A stretch of 64,000 nt of DNA from Stramonita haemastoma (taxonomy: Eukaryota; Mollusca; Gastropoda; Neogastropoda; Muricidae), in contig CM060326.1 in assembly GCA_030674155.1 (NCBI GenBank), forward strand, positions 30,122,973-30,186,972, given 5' to 3'. Below the pieces are notes generated by a model. It made no database searches. It was not told where the DNA came from and saw only the letters and a list, made by a program, of their open reading frames with translations. Of the stretch, positions 38,114-55,408 are shown one piece after another. Positions within the stretch are counted from its first letter, which is position 1. Each line of letters opens with the position of its first letter. The translations under genes and the position numbers were made by a program.

Positions 38114-38917
38114 TAGTGCCCAGACCACCACTCAGGGTCTAATGGATGGGGGAAAAGTTTTGGGCCCAAATGGGGTATGAACCACCGCATGGGAGGGTGA
38201 CGTTGCCTTGTATATCCCATGACTGTTGCAGGAGTGTGGGCAGACAGCGCTGAGACTCCTGCAGTGTCTACACCTTCAGCCAGGGCGGCAGTGGTTGACT
38301 TGTCACCCCCTGTCCAATCTTGGGACACAAGCTGTCCACACAGTGATGTCAAGTAACTGGGCACGGACCTTCGTCAGCCAATTTATGTAGCCGACGGTAT
38401 TACTGCAACACAGAACACAAGGCCTGACTGCAGGTGAAGAAGGTCAGCCAGGTCACGATGAGGGCTGGCCTTGGGGGTGTGGCAGGTGTGCTGATCATGT
38501 GATTGATGTCGTCCCCAATCAGCTGCATGTGGGACACGTCACAGCCAGGTAGATACTGTCTCCTGCTTCTCTTTATCACCTTTGTTGTCATTATTGCTGT
38601 TGCTGTCATCACTATCCTCCTCATATTATAAAGTAATTAGCAATGGATGATGCACCCATCCCACCTGGGAATCACTGTGCAATTTCAATTGCACACTGAA
38701 TCAGTAAATGAGGTTTGCCTAGTGTATGACTTTTCATGTACATCAAAATAAGTTAATAACTATTGGAAGCCATACTCCATCCAACTTCTGTCAGTTCTGA
38801 GGATTTTTTCTCCTTTAACAGAGCTTTTAAGGTTGTTATGTTCAGAACTTGTCATGGCTGAAGGCAATCTCAACACATTTTACAACATACTTACATAGTG
38901 ATAGTTCAGCATTTTAA

Positions 38918-39993
38918 CCTTTAGCACCCTGTGTTCTTTGGTGACCGCTTTCCTCTCTCCCTGCATTCTTTTTCCGGTTACCAAAAACTGAGAGCACCTA
39001 CTTGTTTAGAACCTTTATAAAAGTGGATGAATTTAATGTAGAGACTTGATATTTTGTATATTAATAAAAGAATGGATGAGGAATGTTTTCATATAAGGCA
39101 ATATGTTCTGCATGCATGTTTTGACGTTGAAAAAAAACAAACCAGACATAAAAACAAAAACCGGAACCGTGTTGACTTACTATTTTTTCACTTTGAATGG
39201 AGTTTTTGTGTGCTATCTACCAAACTGTCGTACTTCAGTCACTAATAAAGTGATTATGTCGTCTTTTAGAGGTAAACAAAACAGTTATTCCTTATAGATA
39301 GCACAAAGTATCTCCTTTGGACCAAAAGTTTCGTCGAAGTCGATCCGTGAAAAGTTTTCATGGCGATTACGAACATCGTCTTCGCGATCATTTTCTACCG
39401 GACTGTGGCACTTCAGTCAGTCTCAAAGTGATAATTTTATCGGTTATAAACAAATAAAACACTTTTCCTTCAGAAATACCATCAGGCATCTCATTTCAAC
39501 CAAAAATTTCCATGATACCGGCCAGCGACAAATATTTACGGCCGCTTGGTACATCGTATTCGCGATCATCATCGATCTCACTTGAAACACTATTACTGTG
39601 ACCTAGATCACTTACCGTCACTTCAAAGTCTATTTTAACAAGTTTGAAGCCTTCAAAATCATTTTCTAAGTCAGATTCGATGGATATTCCCAGCAAAAAT
39701 CGTTCCGAATCGGTGTCCGCCATTTTGGTGATGGACAAATCCCCAAAGTTGATTTTTATTTTTCAAAAATTCACTGTCGCGTGTTGTGTTGAAGAAAATG
39801 CAAATGGCTGCCAGCAGAGGAAACTCTAGCCTCGTTTTGAATCGAAAGTGACGTCTATTGCTATTAATAGTAAGGGAATCTCAGCCAATGAACCGCGAAG
39901 TTTAAACACCCTATGTTCGGCGACACAGTGCGCCTGCAGATGCAAGGGAAATAATTCGTTCGGCGACACGATGCGCCTGCAGCGTGCTAAAGG
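38918..39993 (-). mobile_element. piggyBac-like nonautonomous element
   Basis: Flanked by TTAA (38914-38917 and 39994-39997), with terminal inverted repeats cctttagcaccctg and cctttagcacgctg. The empty site is cattttaaattatgc at 25474-25477. An 80-codon minus-strand frame at 39496-39738 (MADTDSERFLLGISIESDLE) is acidic, like the N-terminus of piggyBac transposases. The catalytic part is absent. Near the right end gttcggcgacac and gcgcctgcag occur twice, 43 bp apart. Confidence 0.85.
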
Positions 39994-40895
39994 TTAAATT
40001 ATGCAAACCTTGGCAATTAGCTGACATTAATAACTGACATAGCTTTTGGCCAAAATACTTGAAATGATTACTGAAATCAGACATGTTGTTCATCTACTGT
40101 CCTTGAATGTTACTGATGTTACTTTCTGTTGGGTGCTTTCTCATTGTGGGATTAATTGCTAATGAATGGGTGAATAGAGCTGCGTGATTAGGAGCAGGCG
40201 ATGTTGAACTGTCAAGGATCACTTTAAGTTAATATCCCACTTAATTTGCAAGAGGGTTATGATCTTTTAACCCTTACACTGGCCCACTTCCACACTATAC
40301 TTAGTACAGCCACCGGTCAATTAACAGACAGAAAAACACAGAAAAACGGTCATTTTTTTAATGCTGTCTTATTTCTCTTTCCATGCATATTTGAACAATA
40401 CATATTGAATAAAAGTTGTTCAGAATTGAACAAAGAACAATACAAACACATTTTTAGGGGGTTAGTAAAACATAATAGTTCACATACCTGGATGAAAATT
40501 AGAAAAACAGTTGTTTTTTCCCAGCGCAAGGTCCAGGTAAGAATAACACACTCCACAGTCACCAAAAACAGGATATTTAGTTACCACAAGATGCTAAAGT
40601 CTCTTTGATGTTGACTCTCCACCACATATCAGGCTACAGGGTCCAATACACAGATATAAGTTGAATAAATTTTAGGTACAAATCCAGGTAAAAATGTCCG
40701 TTCTGCTTCCGCACAAAAAACCTCCTTTTTTTTTTGGTAAAGATATATGAAGAAAAAATAACTGGTTGCCTCAGATACACACAAGAAAAATGAACTAGAT
40801 TATAGCACAACACTTTCCAAAGAAACACTCCATGTATATGTTGTACAGGTGAGCCTCTGTAATTAGTTGTCACCTGCACCATGATTCACCTAAGG

Positions 40896-42285
40896 CTAAT
40901 CTTCTGCTGCACGCTCCCTCAGGACTCTTAGATAGTCAACCTTGGTGTGGTAGACTTCAAAACAAACAGGAACACACAGGGTAACCTGGCACTGCTCACA
41001 CTGATAACTGGACTGTTTCCTTTTGAAGCCCTCCATGTTTTTTCGAGCTGGATTGCAGGCAACACAATCCCGTGCCGGATGCTTCCGTTTGGCACCGACT
41101 TTGGCCACATTGAAGCTTGGTCGGTGTGTCCCGATCAGTCGTCTGGGTGGGTTGGCTGCCTTCCTTCCTCTTGCTGCAGGCTGTGGGGCATCAGGGGCAG
41201 AGGCAATCAGCTGATGAACAAGCTGCCTCCTGAAGTCATGGTGAGAAAGCTTCACAGGTGCAAACTTGCAGTGCAGATGGTAGGCATTGCACATTGCCAC
41301 CGTGAACAAATAAAAAAAAAAGCTTCCTCCACCACTTGTTGGTCTTCCTCAAAAAGGAAAAGTTTTTCAACATCTGGTCTGAGGTGTCTACACCCCCCAT
41401 GCACTGTATGTAGTTGACAATGCACAGGGGTTTCCAGATGGAGTCTCCGTTGTCATCCCTTTTGTCCAGCTTCATCTCCTGCGGTGGGTGAATGGTGGAC
41501 AGCATGTTGACATCCCGTTTGTCATGGTACTTCACCGCAAGGAGATGATCGTTGTGCCGGAAGATACTCTGCCCCTGTGTCAGCTGGATGTTGTCACCTC
41601 GTCGCCTCTGCTTTTTGAAGGCTTCAGGCATGCCGTGTCTGGTTGTACGGACTGTACCGCAGGCATAGGTGTTGAAGAGGTACAGCTGGGTGAAGAGCTC
41701 TGGACTGGTGTAGTAATTGTCCATGTAGATCCTATGGCCTTTGTCTAGCAGACCTCCAAAAGCCAGGACACCCAGCACAACCCGAGATGTGGTACTCGGG
41801 CCCTCTTCAAGATCAAGTGCCTCGGTCACATCTGTAGATGGCGTGGACCCTTGGTATATGTCCATAGAGAGGACGTACCCGCTTTTTGCCTCACAGGCCT
41901 CATACAGCTTGATACCAAACTTGTCTGGTTTTGCTGGGTTGTACACTCGGAAGCGCAGTCTCCCTTTCCATGGGCAAGTCGCTTCATCGAAGCTGATGTC
42001 CTGCTCTGGAGTGTACACCTTAGCAAATCGCAGACGAAGAATAAGATGCCGGTTTTGTAAAGGGGGTCAGAACCATTACTTAGGGTGTTGTCCACCAGAT
42101 GAAAATGGCTGAGGATTGCCTGAAACCTCACCAGTGACATATTCTTGGAGAAGAAGGGAGTGGAGGTGGCTTCATCCTGGCTCCAGTACTCCTCAGTGGT
42201 GGCTTTGAGGACCAGGCCCATCAAGATGACCAGGGAGAAGAAGACCCGCATCTCTGCTGCTGTGACATCTGACCAGCGATGCAGC
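40896..42285 (-). pseudogene. piggyBac transposase exon 2 (catalytic and Cys-rich domains), frameshifted
   Basis: DDE-type transposase that cuts and pastes at TTAA. From the acceptor tttttttcag the exon reads LHRWSDVTAAEMRVFFSLVI, then FFSKNMSLVRFQAILSHFHL. After a frameshift near 42050 it reads YTPEQDISFDEA and KFGIKLYEACEAKSGYVLSM. The three catalytic Asp are visible, in SMDIYQG, YMDNYYTSPELF and MGGVDTSDQM. After a second frameshift near 41315, in a run of ten A, come the C-terminal cysteine-rich module CVACN, CEQCQVTLCVPVCFEVYH and a stop. Total coding length with exon 1 is about 600 codons, normal for piggyBac. I saw no nonsense codon in the domain parts, so the copy is young or the two frameshifts are assembly errors. 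Confidence 0.88.
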
Positions 42286-42353
42286 CTGAAAAAAATAAAA
42301 ATAATCATAAATGATCTATACTGTTTTCACACGCACGCACGCACACACGCACG

Positions 42354-42404
<51 letters not shown>

Positions 42405-42790
42405 ACACACACCACACACACACACACACACTACATACACACACACTGAAGTGTTTCAGTTGAGACTATAAACTGAATCCCTGTGTGTGAAAGTATGCAG
42501 AACATAAAATAAAATACACATACACAAAATAAAGTATACACAAAATGTCACAAACATTCAAAATAAACTAAACACATAATGCACACACTCATAATAACAA
42601 ATATGCCATGCATCCATAAACACTCCAACAAGTTCACAAACAATTCATCTGGCTGATGACTGCAGTCAAGTTTGTGTGCTGTTTCTTCTGTAGATATATA
42701 TCTACAATCTAACAAACAAAAACTCTTCCCATCTCCAACTCTGAAAAAACAACACAACAGAGCACAAAAAACATAATATAGTGGCTCATA

Positions 42791-42838
<48 letters not shown>

Positions 42839-43048
42839 CACAACACACACAACAACACACTTTTTACTTGAATATTTGTAACACTTAACCATGAATAAAA
42901 ACTGCTAATTATGAACACAATCTACATGAAAATATCACTCTAAAACAATTTTTATTATAAAAAAAGGAAGAAAAATAGGAACAAGAAAGAAAAGAAAACT
43001 GAATCTATATGACAGTGAAAAACTCTAGATCAAAACTCGTGTGCTTAC

Positions 43049-43455
43049 CGTGAGTGCGGTTTCAACGCTCCTGCATCGATCTTTCGTTGAGCGAACAGGT
43101 TCGTTTGCACAACCAGCCTGTCGATCACCCCATCATCAATAAATAGTTGGAAAAAGTCTAGGGGCTGAGGATTTACTGGAAAGTCCTCAACATTGAGCGC
43201 ATTTGGACGCTGAAATGGCGTGTTGACAACAGCACCTCCATCTCCCTCACTACTCCAGCCAGATCGAGCGTCGCCGTCAAAGTCGCGGTTGTTTGGAGCC
43301 TGATCTAAATCCCTCAGATCCCCAGTCAGCATCAACTCCCCCAGATAGTCATCTTCTTCTGGATTTACTTCATCGAAGTTTGCATTTCCCAGTAAATCGT
43401 CGAAGTATTCTGCAAACAAGTTGCGTTGGCGTGGCGTGTTTCGATGCGCTGCCAT
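43049..43455 (-). CDS. piggyBac transposase exon 1
   Basis: Starts at ATG (MAAHRNTPRQRNLFAEYFDD), is acidic through residue 80, and ends PLDFFQLFIDDGVIDRLVVQ ... LKPHSR, the usual piggyBac N-terminal helix region. Donor gtaagc at 43048-43043 joins in phase 2 to exon 2 at 42285, giving HSR-LHRWSD; the intron is 763 bp. An intron at this place in the transposase explains why the upstream frame ends right after PHSR. Confidence 0.85.
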
Positions 43456-44247
43456 CTTGCCGAGATTGAAATCGGTTCGCCGAGTGCCGAGTATATTTAG
43501 CGATCGCGTACTCTAAAACAAACTACTTCCAAGTACACAAAAACAGGTTGCCGGGCCTCTCTCATGAATATGCTAATGAGATACAGTGGAACAAAGAGGT
43601 TTCCCATCCAAGAACGGTAACTGTAAACGGTCAAAGTGACCTACCCCCCAACGACTATAGTCGCGACTGCCAGTCAACGGCATACGAAAGATGCGCGACT
43701 ATAGTCGTGACAACCAGCATAAGGGTTAAAGCATAATATTGTGTCATATAATAAGACAAATAAAAGATTGGAAAATTCTAAATGTTTTTATACTCAAAAT
43801 TGCCTTAATATGACAAAAAATAAATAAAGAAATTGCTATTTCCCAATTTTTGTCATTATTTTTTTTTTTTTTTAGAATTATAATGCATAAACACACAAAG
43901 GCATTGATAGGTTTGTGTGTATCAGAGTTAGCATTGCTATATCTTTGAAATGTATGCATGGATTTTGATTTTAAATGTCAAGCAAAACAAAACAAAAAAC
44001 CACAATAACAACAACAAAACAAATGGAACTAAAACAAGATCCCCCCCCCCCCCCAAAAAAAAAAATAAAAATACAAAATAAAAAAAAATAACAACCCATA
44101 TCAAAAGAACCAAACAAACATAACTAAACAAACAAAAACAATAAAGATCAAAAAAAGAAGCCCAACCAACCAAACAAAAACAATGCGCACACACACATAC
44201 ACACACGCACGCACATGCTAGGGTTAGGGGATACCACAGCACACACC

Positions 44248-44281
<34 letters not shown>

Positions 44282-44400
44282 ACAAACACAACAACACCAA
44301 CAACAACAACAACAAACATATAACAACATATTAAATAAACAATGAAAGAAAGATGAGACTATATTTTTTGTGTTTGTATTTTGTACCACTTTATGTCACA

Positions 44401-47086
<2,686 letters not shown>

Positions 47087-47300
47087 TGTCACAGCAGATT
47101 TTTCCACGTTAAATTCGGGCTGCTCTCCCCGGGGAGAGCGCATTGAAGTGCAGCGCCTACCCATTTTTTTTCTTTTTCCTGCATTTGCGCAACTGAATTT
47201 GTTTTCCTATCAGACTGACTTTTTTCTACAGAATTTTGCCAGGGTCAACCCCCATGTTACCGTGGTTCTTTTACATGAGCTAAAAAGTGATGTGTAACAC

Positions 47301-47334
<34 letters not shown>

Positions 47335-47977
47335 TAGCTCCCAGACCACCACTCAGGGTCTAATGGATGGGGAAAAGTTTTGGGCCCAAATGGGGTATGA
47401 ACCACCGCACGGGGGGGTGACGTTGCCTTGTATATCCCATGACTGTTGCAGGAGTGTGGGCAGACAGCGCTGAGACTCCTGCAGTGTCTACACCTTCAGC
47501 CAGGGCGGCAGTGGTTGACTTGTCACCCCCCTGTCCAATCTGGGACACAAGCTGTCCACACAGTGATGTCAAGTAACTGGGCACAGACCTTCGTCAGCCA
47601 CTGCATGTAGCCGACGGTATTACTGCAACACAGAACACAAGGCCTGACTGCAGGTGAAGAAGGTCAGCCAGGTCACGATGAGGGCTGGCCTTGGGGGTGT
47701 GGCAGGTGTGCTGATCATGTGATTGATGTCGTCCCCTATCAGCTGCATGTGGGACACGTCACAGCCAGGTAGATACTGTCTCCTGCTTCTCTTTATCATC
47801 TTTGTTGTCATTATTGCTGTTGCTGTCATCACTATCCTCCTCATATTATAAAGCAATTATTATATAATTGTAATATAATTTGTAATATAATTGCTTTGTA
47901 ATGCTGATTAACGCAATGCAGTACACTTCAATAGAGTACATTAAACACGCATGCACGCACGCACGCACACATGCACA

Positions 47978-48054
<77 letters not shown>

Positions 48055-48247
48055 ATGTGTATACACTCATTCAAGCAAAAAGAACAACTACTTCATTTTT
48101 TGTTTCCTCAGGAAACTTGTTTTGGTTAGATGACATATTAAATTGACGTCGTGAGCATAATGCATTATTATGAAACATATCATTTTATCAATATAAAACG
48201 TGTGTGTGCGTGTCACACTGAGTCTGTGTCTGTCTTTCTATTGTCAT

Positions 48248-48380
<133 letters not shown>

Positions 48381-49807
48381 TTAATCCCCCCCCCCCCCAC
48401 TCTTCAGTATTTTTCTGCCTCTCACCTCCTTGTCTCTTTCCCTTTTCACTAGTCTTGCCCAACCCACTACCCCCCCCTCCCTTCTCCCTCACACAGTTTC
48501 TCCCCCCTCCCCTGTTCACTAGTTTCCCCACCCTATCCCTCCTCTTGGCTACCCCCCTCCCCTCTTCACAAGCATACACTCACAGTCGAACACAGTTGAT
48601 TGATTGATTGATTGATTGAACACGTACACACACAAAGATACACACAAGTACACGCACACTCACACACACACACCTATTATAGTATTCTTTTTTTTAATGA
48701 CAGCTTGAAAAAGAAATGACAATTTTGAACAGCATCCAGGACAATTCCATAATATCACATGAGTTATCAGACCTGTCCAGATTTGCTAGTTGATATAAAA
48801 AATATAAAAAAAACCCAAACTTATGAGCTTTTGTACAATGGAAAGAAATTAGAAGGGGGATGAGCAAAAAAATTAGAGGGGGAAAAAAAACAAATAGAAA
48901 ATAAAAGACATTTATTTTTCCCGATCAAAAAAGTGTGTCACAACAACGGGCAAAAATACTGAAACTCGGTGAAAAATACTGAAAATTGCCATGAAAATAC
49001 TGAAATCAGTAGTAAGGGGTGCACAGGTCTGTGTCACAGCAGATTTTTCCACGTGAAATTCGGGCTGCTCTCCCCGGGGAGAGCGCATCGCCACAAGTGC
49101 AGCGGCGCCTACCCATTTTTTTTCTTTTTCCTGCATTTGTGCAACTGAATTTGTTTTCCTATCAGAGTGACTTTTTTCTACAGAATTTTGCCAGGGTCAA
49201 CCCCCATGTTACCGTTGGTTCTTTTACATGAGCTAAAAAGTGATGTGTAACACACAGGACCTCGGTTTATCGTCTCATCCAAAAGACTAGCGCCCAGACC
49301 ACCACTCAGGGTCTAATGGATGGGGGAAAAGTTTTGGGCCCAAATGGGGTATGAACCACCGCACGGGAGGGGTGACGTTGCCTTGTATATCCCATGACTG
49401 TTGCAGGAGTGTGGGCAGACAGCGCTGAGACTCCTACAGTGTCTACACCTTCAGCCAGGGCGGCAGTGGTTGACTTGTCACCCCCCTGTCCAATCTTGGG
49501 ACACAAGCTGTCCACACAGTGATGTCAAGTAACTGAGCACGGACCTTCGTCAGCCACTGCATGTAGCCGACGGTATTACTGCAACACAGAACACAAGGCC
49601 TGGGCTGCAGGTGAAGAAGGTCAGCCAGTCACGATGAGGGCTGGCCTTGGGGGTGTGCAGGTGTGCTGATCATGTGATTGATGTCGTCCCCTATCAGCTG
49701 CATGTGGGACACGTCACAGCCAGGTAGATACTGTCTCCTGCTTCTCTTTATCATCTTTGTTGTCATTATTGCTGTTGCTGTCATCACTATCCTCCTCATA
49801 TTATAAA

Positions 49808-51813
<2,006 letters not shown>

Positions 51814-51927
51814 ATAAAGCAATTATATAATTGTAATATAATTTGTAATATAATTGCTTTGTAATGCTGATTAACGTAATGCAGTACACTTCAATAGAGT
51901 ACATTAAACACGCATGCACGCACGCAC

Positions 51928-52027
<100 letters not shown>

Positions 52028-52239
52028 ATGTGTATACACTCATTCAAGCAAAAAGAACAACTACTTCATTTTTTGTTTCCTCAGGAAACTTGTTTTGGTT
52101 AGATGACATATTAAATTGATGTCGTGAGCATAATGCATTATTATGAAACATATCATTTTATCAATATAAAACGTGTGTGTGCGTGTCACACTGAGTCTGT
52201 GTCTGTCTTTCTATTGTCATTGACTCTCTCTCTGTCTGT

Positions 52240-52339
<100 letters not shown>

Positions 52340-52446
52340 CATATAAGGACAGATAGACAGCCGATAGATAGATAGATAGATACATCAGTACAGACGTGTG
52401 TGGTTGTGTACAGTAATGTTAACTGTCATCATTATGGTGTTGACAG

Positions 52447-52670
52447 ACCACAGCCTGCGATACAGAGATGTGTTCATTCTCTATGGTGCTGGAGGTGTTC
52501 CACGTGCTGGTGACGTTATGGCGCAGCGGTTACAGCGTTATTGCCAGCCAGTTGAGGTTGCGACGTCAGATCACCCCAGTGAACATGATTTGTGAGAGAT
52601 GGCCCTGGCTGTCAGTGATGTGGTCACTGTGGCAGTGGTACTACTGTACAGGGACTGGACAGGAGGGTAG
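52447..52670 (+). pseudogene. UvrD-like helicase C-terminal fragment, with stop codon
   Basis: Follows an acceptor (atggtgttgacag). One frame reads HSLRYRDVFILYGAGG, QPVEVATSDHPSEHDL, a TGA at 52593-52595, then EMALAVSDVVTVAVVLLYRD up to a TAG at 52668. The VSDVVTV segment resembles the region before the last motifs of superfamily 1 helicases. It may be the distal part of the nuclease-like gene at 28933-30916 on the same strand. The stop and the missing motif VI mark it as decayed. Recognition is by eye and tentative. Confidence 0.35.
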
Positions 52671-53336
52671 TAATAGTGCTGAACTCTTGGGGAGGTGTGG
52701 GCTCTGTCTTCCTTCCTGCCTCTTCCCACTGCAGCGGTTCTGTGTACTGCATCGATTAAAGGACAGTGCATGACAGACAAGACTGATGTGTCCTTCTACT
52801 CCTTCTCCACCAATGATTTTTGTTGATATTTTTTTGATGTGAAGTATTCCAAAGGACTGAATGACTATTCTGTCTTAGGAGGAGAAAGGAAAGGCTTGAC
52901 TGCACAGCACAGCGCCACTTCACAGAACCAAGCTGAAGTGTGACTGTTCTGCCCTATGAGGGGAAAGGAAAGAAAAGGCCTGACTCCACAGCACATCGCC
53001 ACTTCACAGAACCAGACTGCAGTGTGACTGTTCTGCCCTATAAGGGAAAGGAAAGGAAAGGCCTGACTCCACAGCACAGCACCACTTCACAGAACCAGAC
53101 TGCAGTGTGACTGGCCCTGGCTGTCAGTGATGTGATCACTGTGGCAGTGATACTACTGTACAGGGACTGGACAGGAGGGTAGTAATAGTGCTGAACTCTT
53201 GGGGAGGTGTGGGCTCTGTCTTCCTTCCTGCCTCTTTACGCTGCAGCGGTGCTGTGTAGCGCATGGATTGAAAGACAGTGCATGACAGACAGACTGATGT
53301 GTCCTTCTACTCCTCCACCAATGATTTTTGTTGTTG
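52602..53336. repeat. 225-bp duplication flanking three 80-bp repeats
   Basis: 52602-52830 (tggccctggctgtcagtgat to ccaatgatttttgttg) recurs at 53112-53336. Between them three units of about 80 bp (aggcctgactccacagcaca, cgccacttcacagaac) lie at 52880-53110. The duplicated part includes the end of the helicase-like frame. 53337-53780 holds no gene. Confidence 0.9.
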
Positions 53337-53784
53337 TTGAGATTGTTTTAATGTTCTTTTGTCGTGTGTGTCTTTGGAAATCTGTGATCATATTGCAAGG
53401 AGTGGAGTTCTTGCAACACACAGCACTTGCCTCCCTGTGCCGCATGTGTAGAGAGTGATGTCATGTACAGGATTCAGTGTTGATGTGTCAGATATCTTTG
53501 TGTGTATGACAATACAGTTTTCATACTATATTGGAGTGAAGGGTTTTGTATGCATATTTGAGAGAGAGACAGAGAGAAATTGATCTCAAAATCTTTTTCT
53601 TTTCCTTCCTCGGCTAGAGCCATGAGCTATTTATTAATACATTAGAGATCAAAGAAAAACAACAAAAATCATGATGATCATATCTTTGGATGCTGTGCAT
53701 GGATGTGTTGGAAAACGACGTCCTGTAATCCAATATAGGGGGATGTTTTTTAAAAGAAATTTTTAAAATACATAAGATAAAAGG

Positions 53785-54223
53785 TGGAATAGCTAAGTGG
53801 TCAGAGTGCTCGCTTTTCCCAAGTCAAGTTAAGCAGCATCGAGCATGGTTGCCAGTTGGATGGGTGACCGTTTGCGCACCTTGGCTTCAGTACAGTTCAC
53901 CCAGCTGTAAATGGGTACCTGCCCTCTTTAGAGTCAGGGAAAGTAAAGCAGTAATGGGAGAGGAGATGGTTACCACCCTCAATATGAGTCCTTCGGATGA
54001 GACTTTAAACCGAGGCCCCGTGTGCGAACGCACGCAGAACATCTTGCGCACAGGTTAAATCCTGTTCCGCTTTTTGTACGAGTAGGCCATTGTGTGCCGG
54101 TGGGAACAGATGACAATATTTACAAAACTGCATACACACGGGGACCGGATGAAAAAAAGCACATGATTGCTTATTCTGTTATCCTCGATATAAAAGAATA
54201 AATAAATAAATAAATAAATAAAT
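53785..54223 (+). mobile_element. SINE with chimeric tRNA / 5S rRNA-like head and family A body
   Basis: The head starts tagctaagtggtcagagtgc, a tRNA box A-like segment. At 53827-53871 it passes into aagttaagcagcatcgagc, gttgccagt and tggatgggtgaccg, which match the 5S rRNA internal promoter region (box A, intermediate element and box C). A linker with cacccagctgtaaatgggta follows, then the core cggatgagactttaaaccga and the entire 3' half of family A, ending in an AAAT tail. Only the 3' part of 5S is present, so this is not a 5S gene. It would be transcribed by polymerase III and mobilised by a LINE. Confidence 0.8.
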
Positions 54224-54540
54224 ATGCTGGCCCCTAGAGAAGCTGAGGTCTCTGATGCCTTGCTTCCCTACAACCGCCTAGGTTATGAGACCAACCAAAA
54301 AATAAAGGATAACAAAAAATGGAAAAAGAAAAAAAAATCAAAAGTTATGTCATAATAACCACCAACAACCAACCAAAGAAAGGAACAAATAATCCAAACA
54401 AGCAAGCAAACATGCATACAAGCAAACAAGTAACCAACAAACCAGTCAACGTCAATAAATAAATTTTTAAAAACACCCCCTAAAAGACACACGCACACAC
54501 ACACATGCATTGCACACACACACACACACTTTTCTTCTTT

Positions 54541-54615
54541 TTTTTTGTGAGGGCAGGATAAAAAGAAGTGTAAACTTAATCTTTTACCCTCAATAAAGAT
54601 CATTTTGCCTTGGAC

Positions 54616-54620
<5 letters not shown>
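54541..54620 (+). mobile_element. LINE 3' end fragment
   Basis: gtgtaaacttaatcttttac and cctcaataaagatcatttt match, in opposite orientation, the 3' end of the LINE at 24514-25050. CA arrays flank it (54486-54530 and 54620-54652). 54224-54485 and 54660-55405 show no gene; the second has GTA-rich units at 55180-55220. Confidence 0.65.
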
Positions 54621-54654
<34 letters not shown>

Positions 54655-55408
54655 TGTTTTGCTATCAGCCTTTTTGGGGACTTACTTTTACTGCAATGTA
54701 TTTGTTAAACTATACAAGAGTGGCAAACCATAACCCATACATTGTCCCATCTGGTTGTTTATTTAAGCAACAGTGTGCAAGGTGAAAAAAACGAACAAGT
54801 CATGCACCTCGATTCAGAGATAGAGCGAAAAATTGCCACTGATCCTTAGAAAGGCAATTTTCTGTGTATAGGTCTACCTCGTTTAGCTTTTATAAGGACT
54901 TCTCCGAAAATACAAGTATCAATGTAAAGTTCAATATCGCTTGCAGTGTACATTTAGACATTTTTAGACCCATTCAATCAGAAATCTTGAAGAAATAAAA
55001 ACAAAAACATTAGACTTGTTTCCACAAAACAGCCATAACTTTCTGGACCACATATTTTCTGTACTTGCTCACATTCTCTTTAGCAAATTGTGAAGTGAAG
55101 AGCAGTGATAAATTGTGATGCGCTTTTCATGTTTGATGTCTGGGCACATGATGAACAGGAGGTGGGATGGGAGGAGGTGTGTGTAGTGTGTGTGTAGTGT
55201 AGTGTAATGTAGTGTAGGGTAAGAAATCTGCAAGAAAAGCATTTCATTAAAGATATCAGAAGAAGCTCATAAATCAGATATACTACGAAAGTATCCAGTA
55301 GAATAAAAAACAAAACCAACAGAAACTGGAAGGGCATCAACTGGAGGAACAAGTCAACAAAACAGTCTGAAAGATATGAATCACTATGTTCTTTAATCAG
55401 AGCATAGA

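Larger units (their letters stand above)
40271..43725 (-). mobile_element. piggyBac transposon with spliced transposase
   Basis: Flanked by TTAA (40267-40270 and 43726-43729), with inverted termini cccttacactgg and cccttatgctgg. The uninterrupted target gatcttttaaagcataat is at 26607-26624 in block 1. The element is 3455 bp long and carries a two-exon transposase on the minus strand. Near the right end the 12-bp palindrome CGACTATAGTCG occurs twice (43652-43663 and 43696-43707). A CA microsatellite and a small SINE A-like fragment (42444-42510) lie in the transposase intron. Confidence 0.92.

Noticed and set aside
40947..41417. 156-codon + strand frame over the piggyBac gene
   Set aside because: It is antisense to the Cys-rich domain of the transposase and has no features of its own.
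53827..53871. 5S rRNA gene
   Set aside because: Only the internal control region is present; the first third and the 3' end of 5S are missing and the segment lies in a SINE.
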